Source: Deltaproteobacteria bacterium (GTDB taxonomy: Bacteria; Desulfobacterota; Desulfobacteria; Desulfobacterales; Desulfosarcinaceae). Taken from it: a stretch of DNA of 64,000 nt. Where the stretch lies: positions 62,001 through 126,000 of the forward strand of contig JAKALP010000003.1 of assembly GCA_021824175.1 (NCBI GenBank), read 5' to 3'. Below, piece after piece: positions 27,356 to 36,684 of the stretch (position 1 is its first letter; each line of letters opens with the position of its first letter). The position numbers and the translations under genes were made by a program. The notes below the pieces were generated by a model. That model did not search any database, was not told the origin of the DNA, and saw only the letters and a program-made list of their open reading frames with translations.

Positions 27356-28273
27356 ATGCAATCCATTTTACTTCTATTCATCGCCATGCTGCTTGCGCCG
27401 CTCTATGCCGCATGGATATTGAAAATCAAGGCCTTTTTCGGCGGCAAGAAGGGCCCGCCGCTGTTGATCCATTACTACACGCTGATCAAACTGTTGCGTA
27501 AAGGCTCGGTTTACAGCACCAGCACCACCTTTCTCTTTAAGATGGGCCCACTGGTCTCGCTGACCACGGCCGCCGTGGCGCTCATGTTCGTTCCGATTGG
27601 CGGATCGCCCTCGCTGTTTTCCTTTCACGGCGATGTCATCTTCGTGCTTTACCTTCTAGGGCTGGGCCGCTTCTTCACCATTGCGGCGGCCATGGATACG
27701 GCCTCGCCCTTCGAGGGCATGGGCGCGGCCCGGGAAGCCTACTTTCCCATCATCTGCGAAGCCACGCTGTTCGTGATGCTGATCTTGTTCTACCTTTTGA
27801 CCGGGGAGTTGAAACTCAGCGCCTATTTTGAGGGGTTGCAGCCGCTGCGGTTCTGGCATACGGCCGGCGCCACATTGCTCTTCGTGGTGATCGCCCTGTT
27901 CATCGTGCTGCTGACGGAAAACGCCCGGGTGCCGGTGGATGACCCGGCCACGCACCTGGAACTGACCATGATCCATGAAGTCATGGTGCTGGATCACAGT
28001 GGCCCTGATTTCGCCATGATCGAGCTGGGCGCTTTTTTCAAACTCTTCTTTTACTCGGCGTTCATTGCGCGCTTAATATTTCCGTTCACCATGGGCCCGC
28101 TCGCGGCCGATGTCGCCCTTTTCTTCGCTATCCTGATCCTGATTTACGGGATCGTGGGCGTCACCGAATCGATCATGGCGCGCTACCGCATGGACAAAGT
28201 GCCCCAGTTTGTTCTGACTTCCTTTGCCCTGGCGGCCTTTGCCACGATCATCACCCTGGAGTACATCAAATGA
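27356..28273 (+). CDS. hyfC: Hydrogenase-4/Ehr complex subunit C (NuoH-like)
   Basis: Membrane anchor related to NuoH, 305 residues, eight hydrophobic segments. Family motifs: AFFGGKKGPPLLIHYYTLIKLLRKGSVYS near the start, AAAMDTASPFEGMGAAREAYF, and the acidic loop ENARVPVDDPATHLELTMIHE. In the family it docks the hydrophilic arm and helps couple redox to ion pumping. Its stop overlaps hyfE by 4 bp. Confidence 0.94.
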   Translation: MQSILLLFIAMLLAPLYAAWILKIKAFFGGKKGPPLLIHYYTLIKLLRKGSVYSTSTTFLFKMGPLVSLTTAAVALMFVPIGGSPSLFSFHGDVIFVLYLLGLGRFFTIAAAMDTASPFEGMGAAREAYFPIICEATLFVMLILFYLLTGELKLSAYFEGLQPLRFWHTAGATLLFVVIALFIVLLTENARVPVDDPATHLELTMIHEVMVLDHSGPDFAMIELGAFFKLFFYSAFIARLIFPFTMGPLAADVALFFAILILIYGIVGVTESIMARYRMDKVPQFVLTSFALAAFATIITLEYIK

Positions 28274-28911
28274 CCAACCCCGTTGAAACGTTGCTGGTGC
28301 TGGTGCTGTTGTCGGTGCTCTCCGCCCTGGGCTCCAGCCGGCTGCCGTCGTTGATCAAAGTTCTATCCTTTCAAGGGCTGGTGGTGTCCATTGTGCCGCT
28401 GTTCATGGGGCACGAAATGAACACCGGCAGTATCATTTTTACCCTGGTGACATTCTTGATCAGAGCCTTTGCCATACCGCTCTATATCTACGTGGCCATC
28501 CGCCGAGTGGCCATCCGGCGGGAAGCCAATCCCATCGTGGGCTACCATGCCTCCCTGCTGCTGGGGTTGGTTCTGATCGTGGCGGCCATCGCGGTAAGCC
28601 CCAAATTCAATCTGCCCATGCCCCAGGGCCGACCGTTGATGCTGCCGACCGCCGTCACGCTGGTAGTGGCCGGGATGTTTCTGATCATGTCCCGACGCAA
28701 CGCCATCGCCATGGTGCTAGGCTATATGATGATGGAAAACGGCATCTATCTGGTGGGCACTGGTTTTTCACTCCGTGCCCAGCACATCGTGGAGTTCGGC
28801 ATATTATTGGATGTACTGGCCGGAGTGATGATCATGGCTGTAATCCTGCAACACATTAAGCAAGCCTTTGACAGCCTGGATACGGCCCGGCTGACCACTT
28901 TAAAGGAATAG
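28270..28911 (+). CDS. hyfE: Hydrogenase-4/Ehr complex subunit E (NuoK-like)
   Basis: 213-residue membrane protein with six hydrophobic segments. HyfE-type features include the C-terminal half MSRRNAIAMVLGYMMMENGIYLVGTG and IVEFGILLDVLAGVMIMAVILQHI, where the Glu residues correspond to NuoK channel acids. Overlaps hyfC by 4 bp; hyfF follows after 8 bp. Confidence 0.9.
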   Translation: MTNPVETLLVLVLLSVLSALGSSRLPSLIKVLSFQGLVVSIVPLFMGHEMNTGSIIFTLVTFLIRAFAIPLYIYVAIRRVAIRREANPIVGYHASLLLGLVLIVAAIAVSPKFNLPMPQGRPLMLPTAVTLVVAGMFLIMSRRNAIAMVLGYMMMENGIYLVGTGFSLRAQHIVEFGILLDVLAGVMIMAVILQHIKQAFDSLDTARLTTLKE

Positions 28912-28919
28912 GCGGCCTC

Positions 28920-30341
28920 ATGATTGAATTGATCATTATCGTGCCATTGGTTGCCGGTTTGGTGGCCTTCTTCCTGCCGCTCACCATGGCGCGCCCTTTG
29001 CTGGTGCTGATCGGCGCCGTGCATCTGCTGCTCAGTACCCTGTTGTGGCTGCAGCGGCCCCTGGCCCTGCTGCCGGACTATTTCGCCATCACCCCCGAAG
29101 GGTTGCTGTCGCTGATCGTCATCTCTTTACTCTTCTTTTTGATCTCCATTTATACCACGGCCTACCTCGACGCCACCCGGATTCATTCCGAGAATTTCTT
29201 TTCGGGCGCCTTGCTGGTCTTCCTGGCATCCATGACCATGGTGACCCTTTCGGATCACCTCATGGTGATGTGGATCGCCATCGAGGCCACCACCCTGGCC
29301 AGCGCGCCCCTGATCTACACCCACCGTTCGGCCGCCTCCTTCGAAGCCACCTGGAAGTATGTCCTGATCTGCTCGGTGGGCATCGCCCTGGCCCTGTTGG
29401 GCTCGCTGCTCATTGCCTTATCCATGGATGTGGGCGGCGTGGATGCGCCCGTGGCCTTTTCGGCGCTGGCCCAGGAGGCCCCGCGCCTGGCTCCCGTTTG
29501 GCTCAAGGCTGGCTTTGTCTTCATCCTGGTGGGCTACGGCACCAAAATGGGATTGGCCCCCATGCACACCTGGTTGCCCGACGCCCATAGCGAAGCGCCC
29601 AGCCCGGTATCGGCCCTGCTGTCGGGTGTGCTGCTCAACTGCGCCTTCCTGGGGATCTTCAAAACCCATAAAATCATGCATGCCGCTGGGCTGGGAGATT
29701 TCTCAGGCACGATCCTGATCTTTTTCGGGCTGGCCTCCATCATCGCCGCCGCCACATTCATCATCAAGCAGAGCGAATACAAACGGCTGCTGGCCTATTC
29801 AAGCATCGAGAACATGGGCATCATCGCCCTGGGCACCGGTATCGGCGGCCTGGGGGCTTACGGCGCCATGCTGTGCCTGATCCACCACAGCCTGATCAAA
29901 TCTTCTCTTTTTCTATCGGCTGGCAATGTCCTGATCGGGTATGGTGAGCGTACCATTGCCGGCACCGGCCGCCTGGTCCGGATGATGCCCAAAACCTTTG
30001 TGGCCTTTATCAGCGGATTTGCCGGCATATCGGGGTTCCCGCCATTTGGTATCTTCATCGGCGAACTGTTGATCATCATGGCTGCCTTGCGGGGCGGCCA
30101 TTTCGTGGCCGCGGCTGTGTTCATCCTGAGCATCGCCGTAATCTTCGCCGGTTTTTCCAGACACGTGATCCAAATCTCCTTTGGCGCCAACGCCGGGCCA
30201 GATCGGCTTGAAGAACATGCGGCCATGGTGTGGCCCCAATACATGTTGTTGTTTACTTCCCTGGTGCTGTTTATCTGGATGCCCGGCACCTTGAACCAAA
30301 CCATTCGTCTTGCCGTGGCAGCCATCGGCGGGGGGTTCTAA
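28920..30341 (+). CDS. hyfF: Hydrogenase-4/Ehr complex subunit F (NuoN/NuoM-like)
   Basis: Second antiporter-like subunit, 473 residues, about 14 membrane segments. Conserved Glu in MWIAIEATTLASAPL and Lys in GYGTKMGLAPMHTWLPDAHSEAPSPVSALLSG are intact, as is the IHHSLIKSSLFLSAGN segment. Its TAA shares one base with the ATG of the large-subunit gene (TAATG). Because no HyfD-type third antiporter is present, this complex has two pumps. Confidence 0.94.
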   Translation: MIELIIIVPLVAGLVAFFLPLTMARPLLVLIGAVHLLLSTLLWLQRPLALLPDYFAITPEGLLSLIVISLLFFLISIYTTAYLDATRIHSENFFSGALLVFLASMTMVTLSDHLMVMWIAIEATTLASAPLIYTHRSAASFEATWKYVLICSVGIALALLGSLLIALSMDVGGVDAPVAFSALAQEAPRLAPVWLKAGFVFILVGYGTKMGLAPMHTWLPDAHSEAPSPVSALLSGVLLNCAFLGIFKTHKIMHAAGLGDFSGTILIFFGLASIIAAATFIIKQSEYKRLLAYSSIENMGIIALGTGIGGLGAYGAMLCLIHHSLIKSSLFLSAGNVLIGYGERTIAGTGRLVRMMPKTFVAFISGFAGISGFPPFGIFIGELLIIMAALRGGHFVAAAVFILSIAVIFAGFSRHVIQISFGANAGPDRLEEHAAMVWPQYMLLFTSLVLFIWMPGTLNQTIRLAVAAIGGGF

Positions 30342-31849
30342 TGCTGACCGATTTTCTACCCATCGAAAACGGCAAAGCCATCGCCCTGGACCAGGTCCCG
30401 CAACTGAGGTTCGAGGATTTTCAGCGCCGGACCTTGCAGCTGGTGGAGCATGGCGCCAAAGTGGTCCAGTTCTTCGCCTATGCCGACCAAGGCGCCATCA
30501 AACTGCTGGCCGTGCTGCGCACCCGGCATCTGCTGGTCGCGGCCTGTCCGGCGCCCGAAGTATTTCCCAGTCTCACCCGCCACTGCGAGCCCTTTCATCT
30601 GTTCGAACGCGAAATCGCCGAACAGTATGGACTGCGCCCCGAAGGCCATCCCTGGCTCAAGATGGTGCGCTATCACGCCAATCAACGCGGCGTGGCCGAC
30701 GTGTTCGGCAATGACTACGCCGAAGATATTCCTGGCCGGTACAAGTACTACCAGGTGGCTGGTGAAGAGATTCATGAAGTGGCCGTGGGTCCGGTACATG
30801 CCGGCGTCATTGAACCTGGCCATTTCCGCTTCAACTGCATCGGCGAGCGGGTTTTGCATTTGGAGATCCAGCTGGGATATCAGCACCGCGGCGTCGAGCC
30901 ATTGATGATCTCCAGCCCCACGAAGCGCTGGCCGATCATCGTCGAAGGCATTGCCGGCGATACGGCCATCGGTCACAGCCTGTGCTTTGCCCAGGCCATG
31001 GAAGCCTTGAGCGGCCGCCCGGCGGACCAGGGCGCCCAACGCATCCGCAGCGTTGCCCTGGAACTGGAACGCCTGGCCAACCACATCGGCGATCTGGGGG
31101 CCTTGAGCGGCGATGTGGCCTTTTTACCGCCGGCCAATTACTGCGGCCGCATGCGCGGGGATTTTCTCAACTTGACTCTGCTGCTGTGCGGCAACCGCTT
31201 CGGCAAAGGGCTGGTGCGTCCCGGCGGTGTGCGCTTCAGCCTGACCGAAGAGATCCGCAAGACCCTGCTCCAGCGCCTGGCGGAACTCAAGCCCCAGGTT
31301 CTGCATACCCTGGATCTGCTCTTTGCCACGCCCAGCGTGCGGGCGCGGTTCGAAGAATGCGGCACGGTCAGCCGCGAGGATGCCGACCATCTGGGGATCG
31401 TGGGGCCGGCCGGCCGGGCCAGCGGCCTGGACTATGATGTGCGGCGCGCCTTTCCCACCGAAGCCTATGCCAAGCTGGATGTGCGCCGCATTGTAGTATC
31501 CACTGGCGACGTGTTCGCTCGGGCCAAAATTCGCGCCAACGAAGTACGTCAATCCATAGCACTGCTGGAAAATCTGCTGGCGGAACCCAGTGAAACCGCC
31601 ACGATTCAACCCATGCCCTCAACTCTGGCGCCGGCTTCCCTTGCGGTCACGCTCAATGAGGCCTGGCGCGGCGAAGTCTCTCATTGCGTGCTGACCGACG
31701 CCCAGGGCCAGCTGCTGCGCTACAAAATCAAAGATCCCTCGTTCCACAACTGGAATGGCCTGGCCATGGCCCTGCGCAATACGGGCATATCGGATTTTCC
31801 GTTGAATAATAAGAGCTTTAATCTATCGTATTGCGGATTTGATTTATGA
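30341..31849 (+). CDS. HyfG/NuoCD-like large subunit lacking NiFe ligands
   Basis: 502 residues: an N-terminal NuoC-like domain (1-~150, with HLFEREIAEQYGL and HPWLKMVRYH) and a C-terminal large-subunit domain (from GVIEPGHFRFNCIGERVLHLEIQLGYQHRG). In true [NiFe] hydrogenases the L1 motif has two Cys (ICGxC) and the C-terminal L2 motif two more (DPCxxC). Here L1 reads IVEGIAGDTAIGHS with no Cys, and L2 is replaced by NLSYCGFDL at the very end with a single Cys. The nickel site is therefore absent. This matches the energy-converting hydrogenase-related (Ehr) idea: redox-driven ion pumping without H2 chemistry. Electron donor and acceptor are unknown. Confidence 0.9.
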   Translation: MLTDFLPIENGKAIALDQVPQLRFEDFQRRTLQLVEHGAKVVQFFAYADQGAIKLLAVLRTRHLLVAACPAPEVFPSLTRHCEPFHLFEREIAEQYGLRPEGHPWLKMVRYHANQRGVADVFGNDYAEDIPGRYKYYQVAGEEIHEVAVGPVHAGVIEPGHFRFNCIGERVLHLEIQLGYQHRGVEPLMISSPTKRWPIIVEGIAGDTAIGHSLCFAQAMEALSGRPADQGAQRIRSVALELERLANHIGDLGALSGDVAFLPPANYCGRMRGDFLNLTLLLCGNRFGKGLVRPGGVRFSLTEEIRKTLLQRLAELKPQVLHTLDLLFATPSVRARFEECGTVSREDADHLGIVGPAGRASGLDYDVRRAFPTEAYAKLDVRRIVVSTGDVFARAKIRANEVRQSIALLENLLAEPSETATIQPMPSTLAPASLAVTLNEAWRGEVSHCVLTDAQGQLLRYKIKDPSFHNWNGLAMALRNTGISDFPLNNKSFNLSYCGFDL

Positions 31850-31895
31850 ATATGACCGCCGAGCGAACAGAGGAGAATCTTTTTTCAAATCTTTT

Positions 31896-31960
31896 ATCCG
31901 TGCCATCCGTGTAATCAGTGGTCAAATTTTTTTACCACGGATTACACGGATGGCACGGAT
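31896..31960. repeat. 27-bp near-perfect hairpin (ATCCGTG type) inside the Hyf-like operon
   Basis: Left arm 31896-31922 and right arm 31934-31960 are 27 bp with a single mismatch and an 11-nt T-rich loop. Each arm consists of degenerate ATCCGTGcc/ATCCGTGta/ATCAGTGgt units of 9 bp. It fills most of the 168-bp gap before the last gene of the operon. Confidence 0.9.
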
Positions 31961-32017
31961 CTTTACTTCTGTGATTTCTTGACGGACTGAAATGGATCGT
32001 TCAGAAAGAATATTTCA

Positions 32018-32761
32018 ATGCTGAAAACACTCCGCAACCGCTTTGAACAAGGCTACCGCACCACCCGCTATCCCAAGACGCCCATTCAGCTGCCGGAGCG
32101 CTACCGGGGACTGCCCGGCGTCAATACCAGCGCGCCGATGGAGTTGGCGCGGCGATGTGCCGAGGCCTGTCCCCAAACGGCCATCGATGCCCAAAAGAAG
32201 CAAATCGATTTGGGCCGCTGCGTCTTTTGCGGCACCTGTGAAGAAATTTCGGAAGGCCGCTTCATTTCCTTCAGCCGCAATTTCGAACTGGCCACGGCCA
32301 GCAAAGAAGCATTGCTGACCCAAGGCAGCCTGCCGGCCCTGGCCGAGCACAGCAAGAAGCATTTCAAAAAACTCTTCGGCCGCTCGCTGCAACTGCGCCA
32401 GGTCTCGGCCGCGGGTTGCAATGCCTGCGAAGCCGACCTCAACGTGCTGGCTACTCCGTTCTTCGACCTGGCCCGCTTCGGCATCAATTTCGTGGCCTCG
32501 CCCCGCCACGCCGACGCCATCGTGGTCACCGGGCCCATCTCGCGCAACATGAAAACCGCCCTGCTGCAAACCTATGATGCGGTGCCGGCACCCAAGGCGG
32601 TCATTGCCGTGGGCAGTTGTACCCTCAGCGGTGGCCCCTTCCGCGGCAGCCCGGAGATTTCCGAAGGGCTGGACCAATTGCTGCCCGTGGATCTCTTCAT
32701 CCCCGGATGTCCGCCCCATCCCTTGACCAATTTGCATGCGTTCTTGAATTTCTTCAAATAG
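32018..32761 (+). CDS. HyfI/NuoB-like small subunit with N-terminal ferredoxin module
   Basis: 247 residues. The C-terminal NuoB-like domain keeps the proximal [4Fe-4S] ligands CNAC, the Cys of VGSC and the Cys of PGCPPH. The N-terminal ferredoxin part (about 40-80) has RRCAEACP and RCVFCGTC but lacks the first two Cys of motif one and the last Cys-Pro of motif two; the remaining four Cys can still bind one cluster, since in 2[4Fe-4S] ferredoxins the CxxCxxC of one motif joins the CP of the other. It thus replaces separate HyfH and HyfI. Terminator at 32806. Confidence 0.88.
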   Translation: MLKTLRNRFEQGYRTTRYPKTPIQLPERYRGLPGVNTSAPMELARRCAEACPQTAIDAQKKQIDLGRCVFCGTCEEISEGRFISFSRNFELATASKEALLTQGSLPALAEHSKKHFKKLFGRSLQLRQVSAAGCNACEADLNVLATPFFDLARFGINFVASPRHADAIVVTGPISRNMKTALLQTYDAVPAPKAVIAVGSCTLSGGPFRGSPEISEGLDQLLPVDLFIPGCPPHPLTNLHAFLNFFK

Positions 32762-32805
32762 CGTATTCGCGCCAACACTATCCGCCCGCAGGATATTTGA
32801 AAAAT

Positions 32806-32841
32806 AAATCCCGAACCGCGATGATACGCGATTCGGGATTT
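32806..32841 (+). terminator. Terminator-like hairpin after the Hyf-like operon
   Basis: 15-bp arms (32806-32820 with 32827-32841) with one mismatch and a 6-nt loop; A-rich on the left and GATTTGTCATTT on the right. Could work in both directions between convergent genes. Confidence 0.65.
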
Positions 32842-32901
32842 GTCATTTAAAGCTCTGCCTAAATCCAGCCGGCGAGGGGTCGAAGCCGGCCGCTCAATTC
32901 C

Positions 32902-33771
32902 TTAGTTGCATCCGCTACTACTACTGCTGCTACTGCTGCTACTGCTGCTGCCGCTCTTATCCACCCACTCATGCCGGGCAGTACCGCTGGTGTTGGACAG
33001 GGTGCTGGCATATGAAGTCTGGCCGTCCAGATAGTATTTCATCCAGGCGATGATATCGCCGGAGATTCTATTGGCTACGGTCGCGTCGCTGGCAGCTTCT
33101 CCCGACACCCCGTCCCATGCCAAATGGGAGTAGCCAGTGTACTCCACATACATCCTGGAGATGCTGGTGGATAGTCCGCTGTACTCTCCACGGGTCATGG
33201 AATTAGTGGCAAGGGTGTCGCCGCCGCCCGCCTGGATAAATGTGGCGGCCGTGATGGAGCCAAGGGCGCTGTCGGCAAACCCTTCTTCATAGGGTGCCAT
33301 GCCGATAGTGGTTTTCAGGGTGCTGCCCAGCTGGGCCGAGGCCCACAGCGAGCCGCCCCCGCCCTTGGAGTGGCCGCAAGTCTGCAATTTAGCCGTATTG
33401 ATTTTGCCCTTGAGGACGCTGTGGTTATTATTGAGATCCTTAATTTTCTGGATGGCTGCTTTATGTAGATCGCGCCATTGGCTGACATAGCCCAGGGTGT
33501 TGTCGGGCGTAAAGGCCACAACCACATAGCCATTTTCAGCCAGCTTTTTAGACAACCATTCCACGTTGGCCAACCCCTGAGTATATCCCGCTGACATGGA
33601 AGTGGCACCGGTAACATTTGAAATGCCGGTAGGATAGTACAGTTGGGAATTGGTGGCGCCGCTGATACTCACGGCTTCCTGGGTAATGGTGCTAGTGTTA
33701 CCCCCGTCACAGGCATACCCTAAAACTACAGCTACTGACAGCGCCAAAAGAAGTACTATTGCTTTCTTCAT
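32902..33771 (-). CDS. Secreted alpha/beta hydrolase with poly-Ser tail (cutinase/dienelactone-hydrolase-like)
   Basis: Start chosen at the ATG with GGGAGGG about 10 nt upstream; the frame runs six codons further without support. The signal segment MKKAIVLLLALSVAVVLGYAC ends at Cys21, a possible lipoprotein site. The hydrolase domain has the nucleophile elbow GHSKGGGGS (Ser135), an acidic GGGD turn and the SHLAW His region, as in PET-hydrolase/cutinase-like lipases. After ARHEWVDKSG come twelve consecutive Ser and then GCN. Substrate is unknown; esters or polyesters are plausible. A diverged paralogue lies at 43245-44075. Length 289 residues. Confidence 0.8.
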   Translation of the reverse strand: MKKAIVLLLALSVAVVLGYACDGGNTSTITQEAVSISGATNSQLYYPTGISNVTGATSMSAGYTQGLANVEWLSKKLAENGYVVVAFTPDNTLGYVSQWRDLHKAAIQKIKDLNNNHSVLKGKINTAKLQTCGHSKGGGGSLWASAQLGSTLKTTIGMAPYEEGFADSALGSITAATFIQAGGGDTLATNSMTRGEYSGLSTSISRMYVEYTGYSHLAWDGVSGEAASDATVANRISGDIIAWMKYYLDGQTSYASTLSNTSGTARHEWVDKSGSSSSSSSSSSSSGCN

Positions 33772-34340
33772 GTTTACTTTCCCTCCCAAAATTAGATCGT
33801 TGATCGTTAAAAGGACATGGAAACTGCTGGCGAACTAAATTCACCTCCTTTCTAAACAATCCAGATTAGTCCAGTATTCCAGGACACATCTCTCCTATGT
33901 GTCAGCAGGAAACAGGTAAATTCTAATAAAAGTTTGGGGGGGAATGAGTAATGAAAGAGCGAACAGGAAGTAAGGATGGTATGTACCGGATCAGAATCAA
34001 TTATTTTAATAAGTTATACCCAAATCCGGTGGTATCTTCAATTAGCAGAACTACCAGAAATGGCCGACTTGAAAGCCTAATTTTCGCAGATGAATCGCCA
34101 AAATGATCGCTCATTCAACAGTCTTTATCATGTCTGAACGGAATTAAATCTTTCGATAATTTACAGTATCAGCAAAGCATTTCACTTTGGATTGGATGAG
34201 AAGATTGCTCGTCAATGACCATGGCCGGAATGGAATCGGAAGCCAGAAGGGTGTCGGGTCCACTCCCTATATGAATCATCCGGGGAGATCGCTATGTCCC
34301 GATCCCCCCGACGATATCGAACATTCCATCAGGAGCCCGC
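33772..34340 (-). other. Intergenic leader of hydrolase 1 with hairpin and strong SD-like site
   Basis: No gene seen. On the minus strand a perfect 7-bp hairpin GACACAT/ATGTGTC (33883-33889 with 33897-33903, AGGAGAG in the loop) is followed by AGAAAGGAGGTGA (33841-33853), a near-perfect ribosome-binding site with no properly spaced start codon, 70 nt before the real start region. This looks like a structured 5' leader. The part 33960-34280 shows nothing recognisable. Confidence 0.4.
34282..34309 (-). terminator. GC-rich hairpin downstream of the chemoreceptor gene
   Basis: GGGGAGATCG (34282-34291) pairs with CGATCCCCCC (34300-34309), one mismatch, 8-nt loop. There is no T tract, so the call as terminator is weak. 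Confidence 0.35.
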
Positions 34341-36308
34341 TTAAATTTTAAACCGGCCTACCGTTGCATCCAACAGACTTGAGAGCTTGGAGAGCTGTTC
34401 GGCGTTCAGTTTGACTTGACCGCTACTGTTGGACATTTCTCCGGCCGCCTGGGTCACATCGGCAATCTCGTGGGCAATGCTGGCGGCCACGGTATGACTC
34501 TGAGCGATATTGGCATTGACATCGCCGATTCCCCTGGAGGCCTGGGCCACATTGCCGGCGATCTCACGCGTGGTGGTGGACTGCTCCTCCACGGCCGCCG
34601 CGATTTTGGAGACAATCTCATTGACCTCGTCAACCACGTTGGCAATGTTGTTGATCTGGGTGACCGTCACCCCGGTGGAGCCCTGAATCGCTGACACCTT
34701 GCCCTTGATCTCGCCGGTGGCCTGGGCCGTTTGTTTGGCCAACTCCTTGATTTCGTTGGCCACCACGGCAAACCCTTTGCCGGCATCACCAGCGCGCGCC
34801 GCTTCAATGGTGGCATTCAACGCCAACAGATTCACCTGCTCGGAGATATCGGTGATGGTTTCCACCACCTTGCCAATATCCTGGGCCGAACGACCCAACT
34901 CGTTGACCTGGTCCGACGCTTCCTGGGCGTGCGTCACGGCGCTGCTGGTCACCTCGCGGGCCTTTTCCGTGCTTTGGGCGATCTCATGGATGGTCGTGCT
35001 CATCTCTTCGGCCGCCGAAGCCACCATGTTGATGTTGGTGGTGGCTTGTTCCATGGCCGCCGCCACCGAGCCCATGTTGGTGCTCATCTCTTCGGAAGCG
35101 GAGGCCACGGTCTGAGCGCGGCCGGTGGTCTGGTCCGCCCCGCTGCTGAGGGCCGCTGAAATTTCATACAAATCACCACCGGAGGTCTTCAGGCGGGCGG
35201 CATTCTCCGCCACCTCACGAATGATCTCCTGCATTTTTTCAACAAATCGATTGAACCAAATGGCCAGCTCACCCGCTTCGTCGTTGCTGTCGACGCTTAA
35301 TCGCTTGGTAAGATCCCCTTCGCCCTGGGCAGCGTCCTTGAGTCCCGCCACCACGCTGTTGATGGGTTTAACCACGGAAATGGAAATGAGTAAAATGATC
35401 AAGCCGGCCACGATGACCGATATGACCGTCACGCCCATATTAATTCGGCTGAGATGACTGGCCGGCGCCAGCACCTCTTTTTCCTCCATGGTCACAGCCA
35501 CTTTCCATGGCATTTCGGTCAATTCGTAAAAGGCCGCCCATTTCTTGATGCCTTTGAACTCATAAACATAGGTCCCCTTTTTAACGGCATTCAATTTGCT
35601 GAAGTTCGCGTTGGTGCTGAGATCATAGTTCAGCTCCATCTCTCTCACGGGGTGGGCGATAATTCGACCGGTCACCTCATAAAGATAGGCAAACCCGGTT
35701 TTCCCCACCTTGATTTTGTCCATGAAGAGCCGGTCGATGGTTTCGATCTCGATCACGCCCACGATGACTCCCGGGGTCTGATCCTCGCCGCTGATATAGG
35801 CGGCCAGGGTTAATGTCGGTTTTCCGGTTTCAGGGTGCTTGCTCAAGTCGATGGCCAGCCCCTTGGTCTGCATGGCTTCCGTGAAATAGGAGGCCTGCTG
35901 TTCGGCTTTGCCGACTGCTTTGACATTGGTGGAAGCCGTGACCTGGCCGCCTTGATTGATCAAATATATATCCTGATAATTTCCTGATATTTCTTTCAAT
36001 TTTTCCAACTCGGAATTAGCGGCTTTGGCGGCGGCGCGCCCCATAAAGGTGTCTTGAACAGCTGAGCCATAAATTTTCTGGTGTGACCAGTTTTGCAGAT
36101 CCTGTTTGCGGGTCTGGAGCCACAAGTCCATCATCTGAGCGGTGAGTTCGACCGTCAGGGTCATGTTCTCGGAAGAGGTGGTCTCCATGGTGGACTTCGC
36201 AAAGCGATAGGATATGGCCGAGGCGGCTCCCATGCCCAGCAGAATCAAAATAATGGTGGGGATCAAAAATTTGTTACGCAGTTTGAGCATGGACCAAAAT
36301 TTTTTCAT
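34341..36308 (-). CDS. Methyl-accepting chemotaxis protein with dCache sensor
   Basis: 655 residues. First membrane helix [19 protein letters not shown] (about 14-32); periplasmic double-Cache sensor (about 35-290, with [18 protein letters not shown] and [19 protein letters not shown]); second membrane helix [23 protein letters not shown]; and a cytoplasmic signalling domain with the invariant hairpin [29 protein letters not shown] that contacts CheA/CheW. No C-terminal CheR tether. The ligand is unknown; small organic acids or amino acids are common for dCache. No chemotaxis operon is nearby, so it is an orphan receptor. Confidence 0.95.
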   Translation of the reverse strand: MKKFWSMLKLRNKFLIPTIILILLGMGAASAISYRFAKSTMETTSSENMTLTVELTAQMMDLWLQTRKQDLQNWSHQKIYGSAVQDTFMGRAAAKAANSELEKLKEISGNYQDIYLINQGGQVTASTNVKAVGKAEQQASYFTEAMQTKGLAIDLSKHPETGKPTLTLAAYISGEDQTPGVIVGVIEIETIDRLFMDKIKVGKTGFAYLYEVTGRIIAHPVREMELNYDLSTNANFSKLNAVKKGTYVYEFKGIKKWAAFYELTEMPWKVAVTMEEKEVLAPASHLSRINMGVTVISVIVAGLIILLISISVVKPINSVVAGLKDAAQGEGDLTKRLSVDSNDEAGELAIWFNRFVEKMQEIIREVAENAARLKTSGGDLYEISAALSSGADQTTGRAQTVASASEEMSTNMGSVAAAMEQATTNINMVASAAEEMSTTIHEIAQSTEKAREVTSSAVTHAQEASDQVNELGRSAQDIGKVVETITDISEQVNLLALNATIEAARAGDAGKGFAVVANEIKELAKQTAQATGEIKGKVSAIQGSTGVTVTQINNIANVVDEVNEIVSKIAAAVEEQSTTTREIAGNVAQASRGIGDVNANIAQSHTVAASIAHEIADVTQAAGEMSNSSGQVKLNAEQLSKLSSLLDATVGRFKI

Positions 36309-36556
36309 AACTCCAATCTCCGATATGCAATGAATGCAATGTCCTATATTGGGTCCGTGTGACCTTCCCGGGACGTTCTACCACCCGCAAGGCACTGGTA
36401 TTATCCCTTAAACTCCCCTTTTCCCTGGAGCTGTCCTTAAATGTTTCGGCTGTTGGGGAAAAAAATTGAGTAGTTTGTGTCGTCCGGGATGAAAAAAGGT
36501 TAAAAAATCTGAAATAAGGCAACAGCCCTGACTCACACCCGGCAATGGATGCCCGG

Positions 36557-36585
36557 TTGACGCCTTTAGGGATTTATACTTAAAT
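36557..36585 (+). promoter_or_regulatory. Sigma70-type promoter for moxR operon
   Basis: TTGACG (36557-36562), 17-nt spacer, TTAAAT (36580-36585), 100 bp before moxR. The rest of 36309-36684 shows no gene; on the minus strand it must contain the chemoreceptor promoter, which I could not place. Confidence 0.45.
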
Positions 36586-36684
36586 CGCGATACCGTGACT
36601 GTATTCACGCCTGGAGAGTGAGCCGGCCTTTGGCCAGCCACAGCCTCCACCGCCCCGTTCGCTGAAATCCTCAGGAGAGAAGGT

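Noticed and set aside
30341-31849. Genuine [NiFe] hydrogenase large subunit
   Set aside because: All four nickel-ligand Cys positions are absent or altered.
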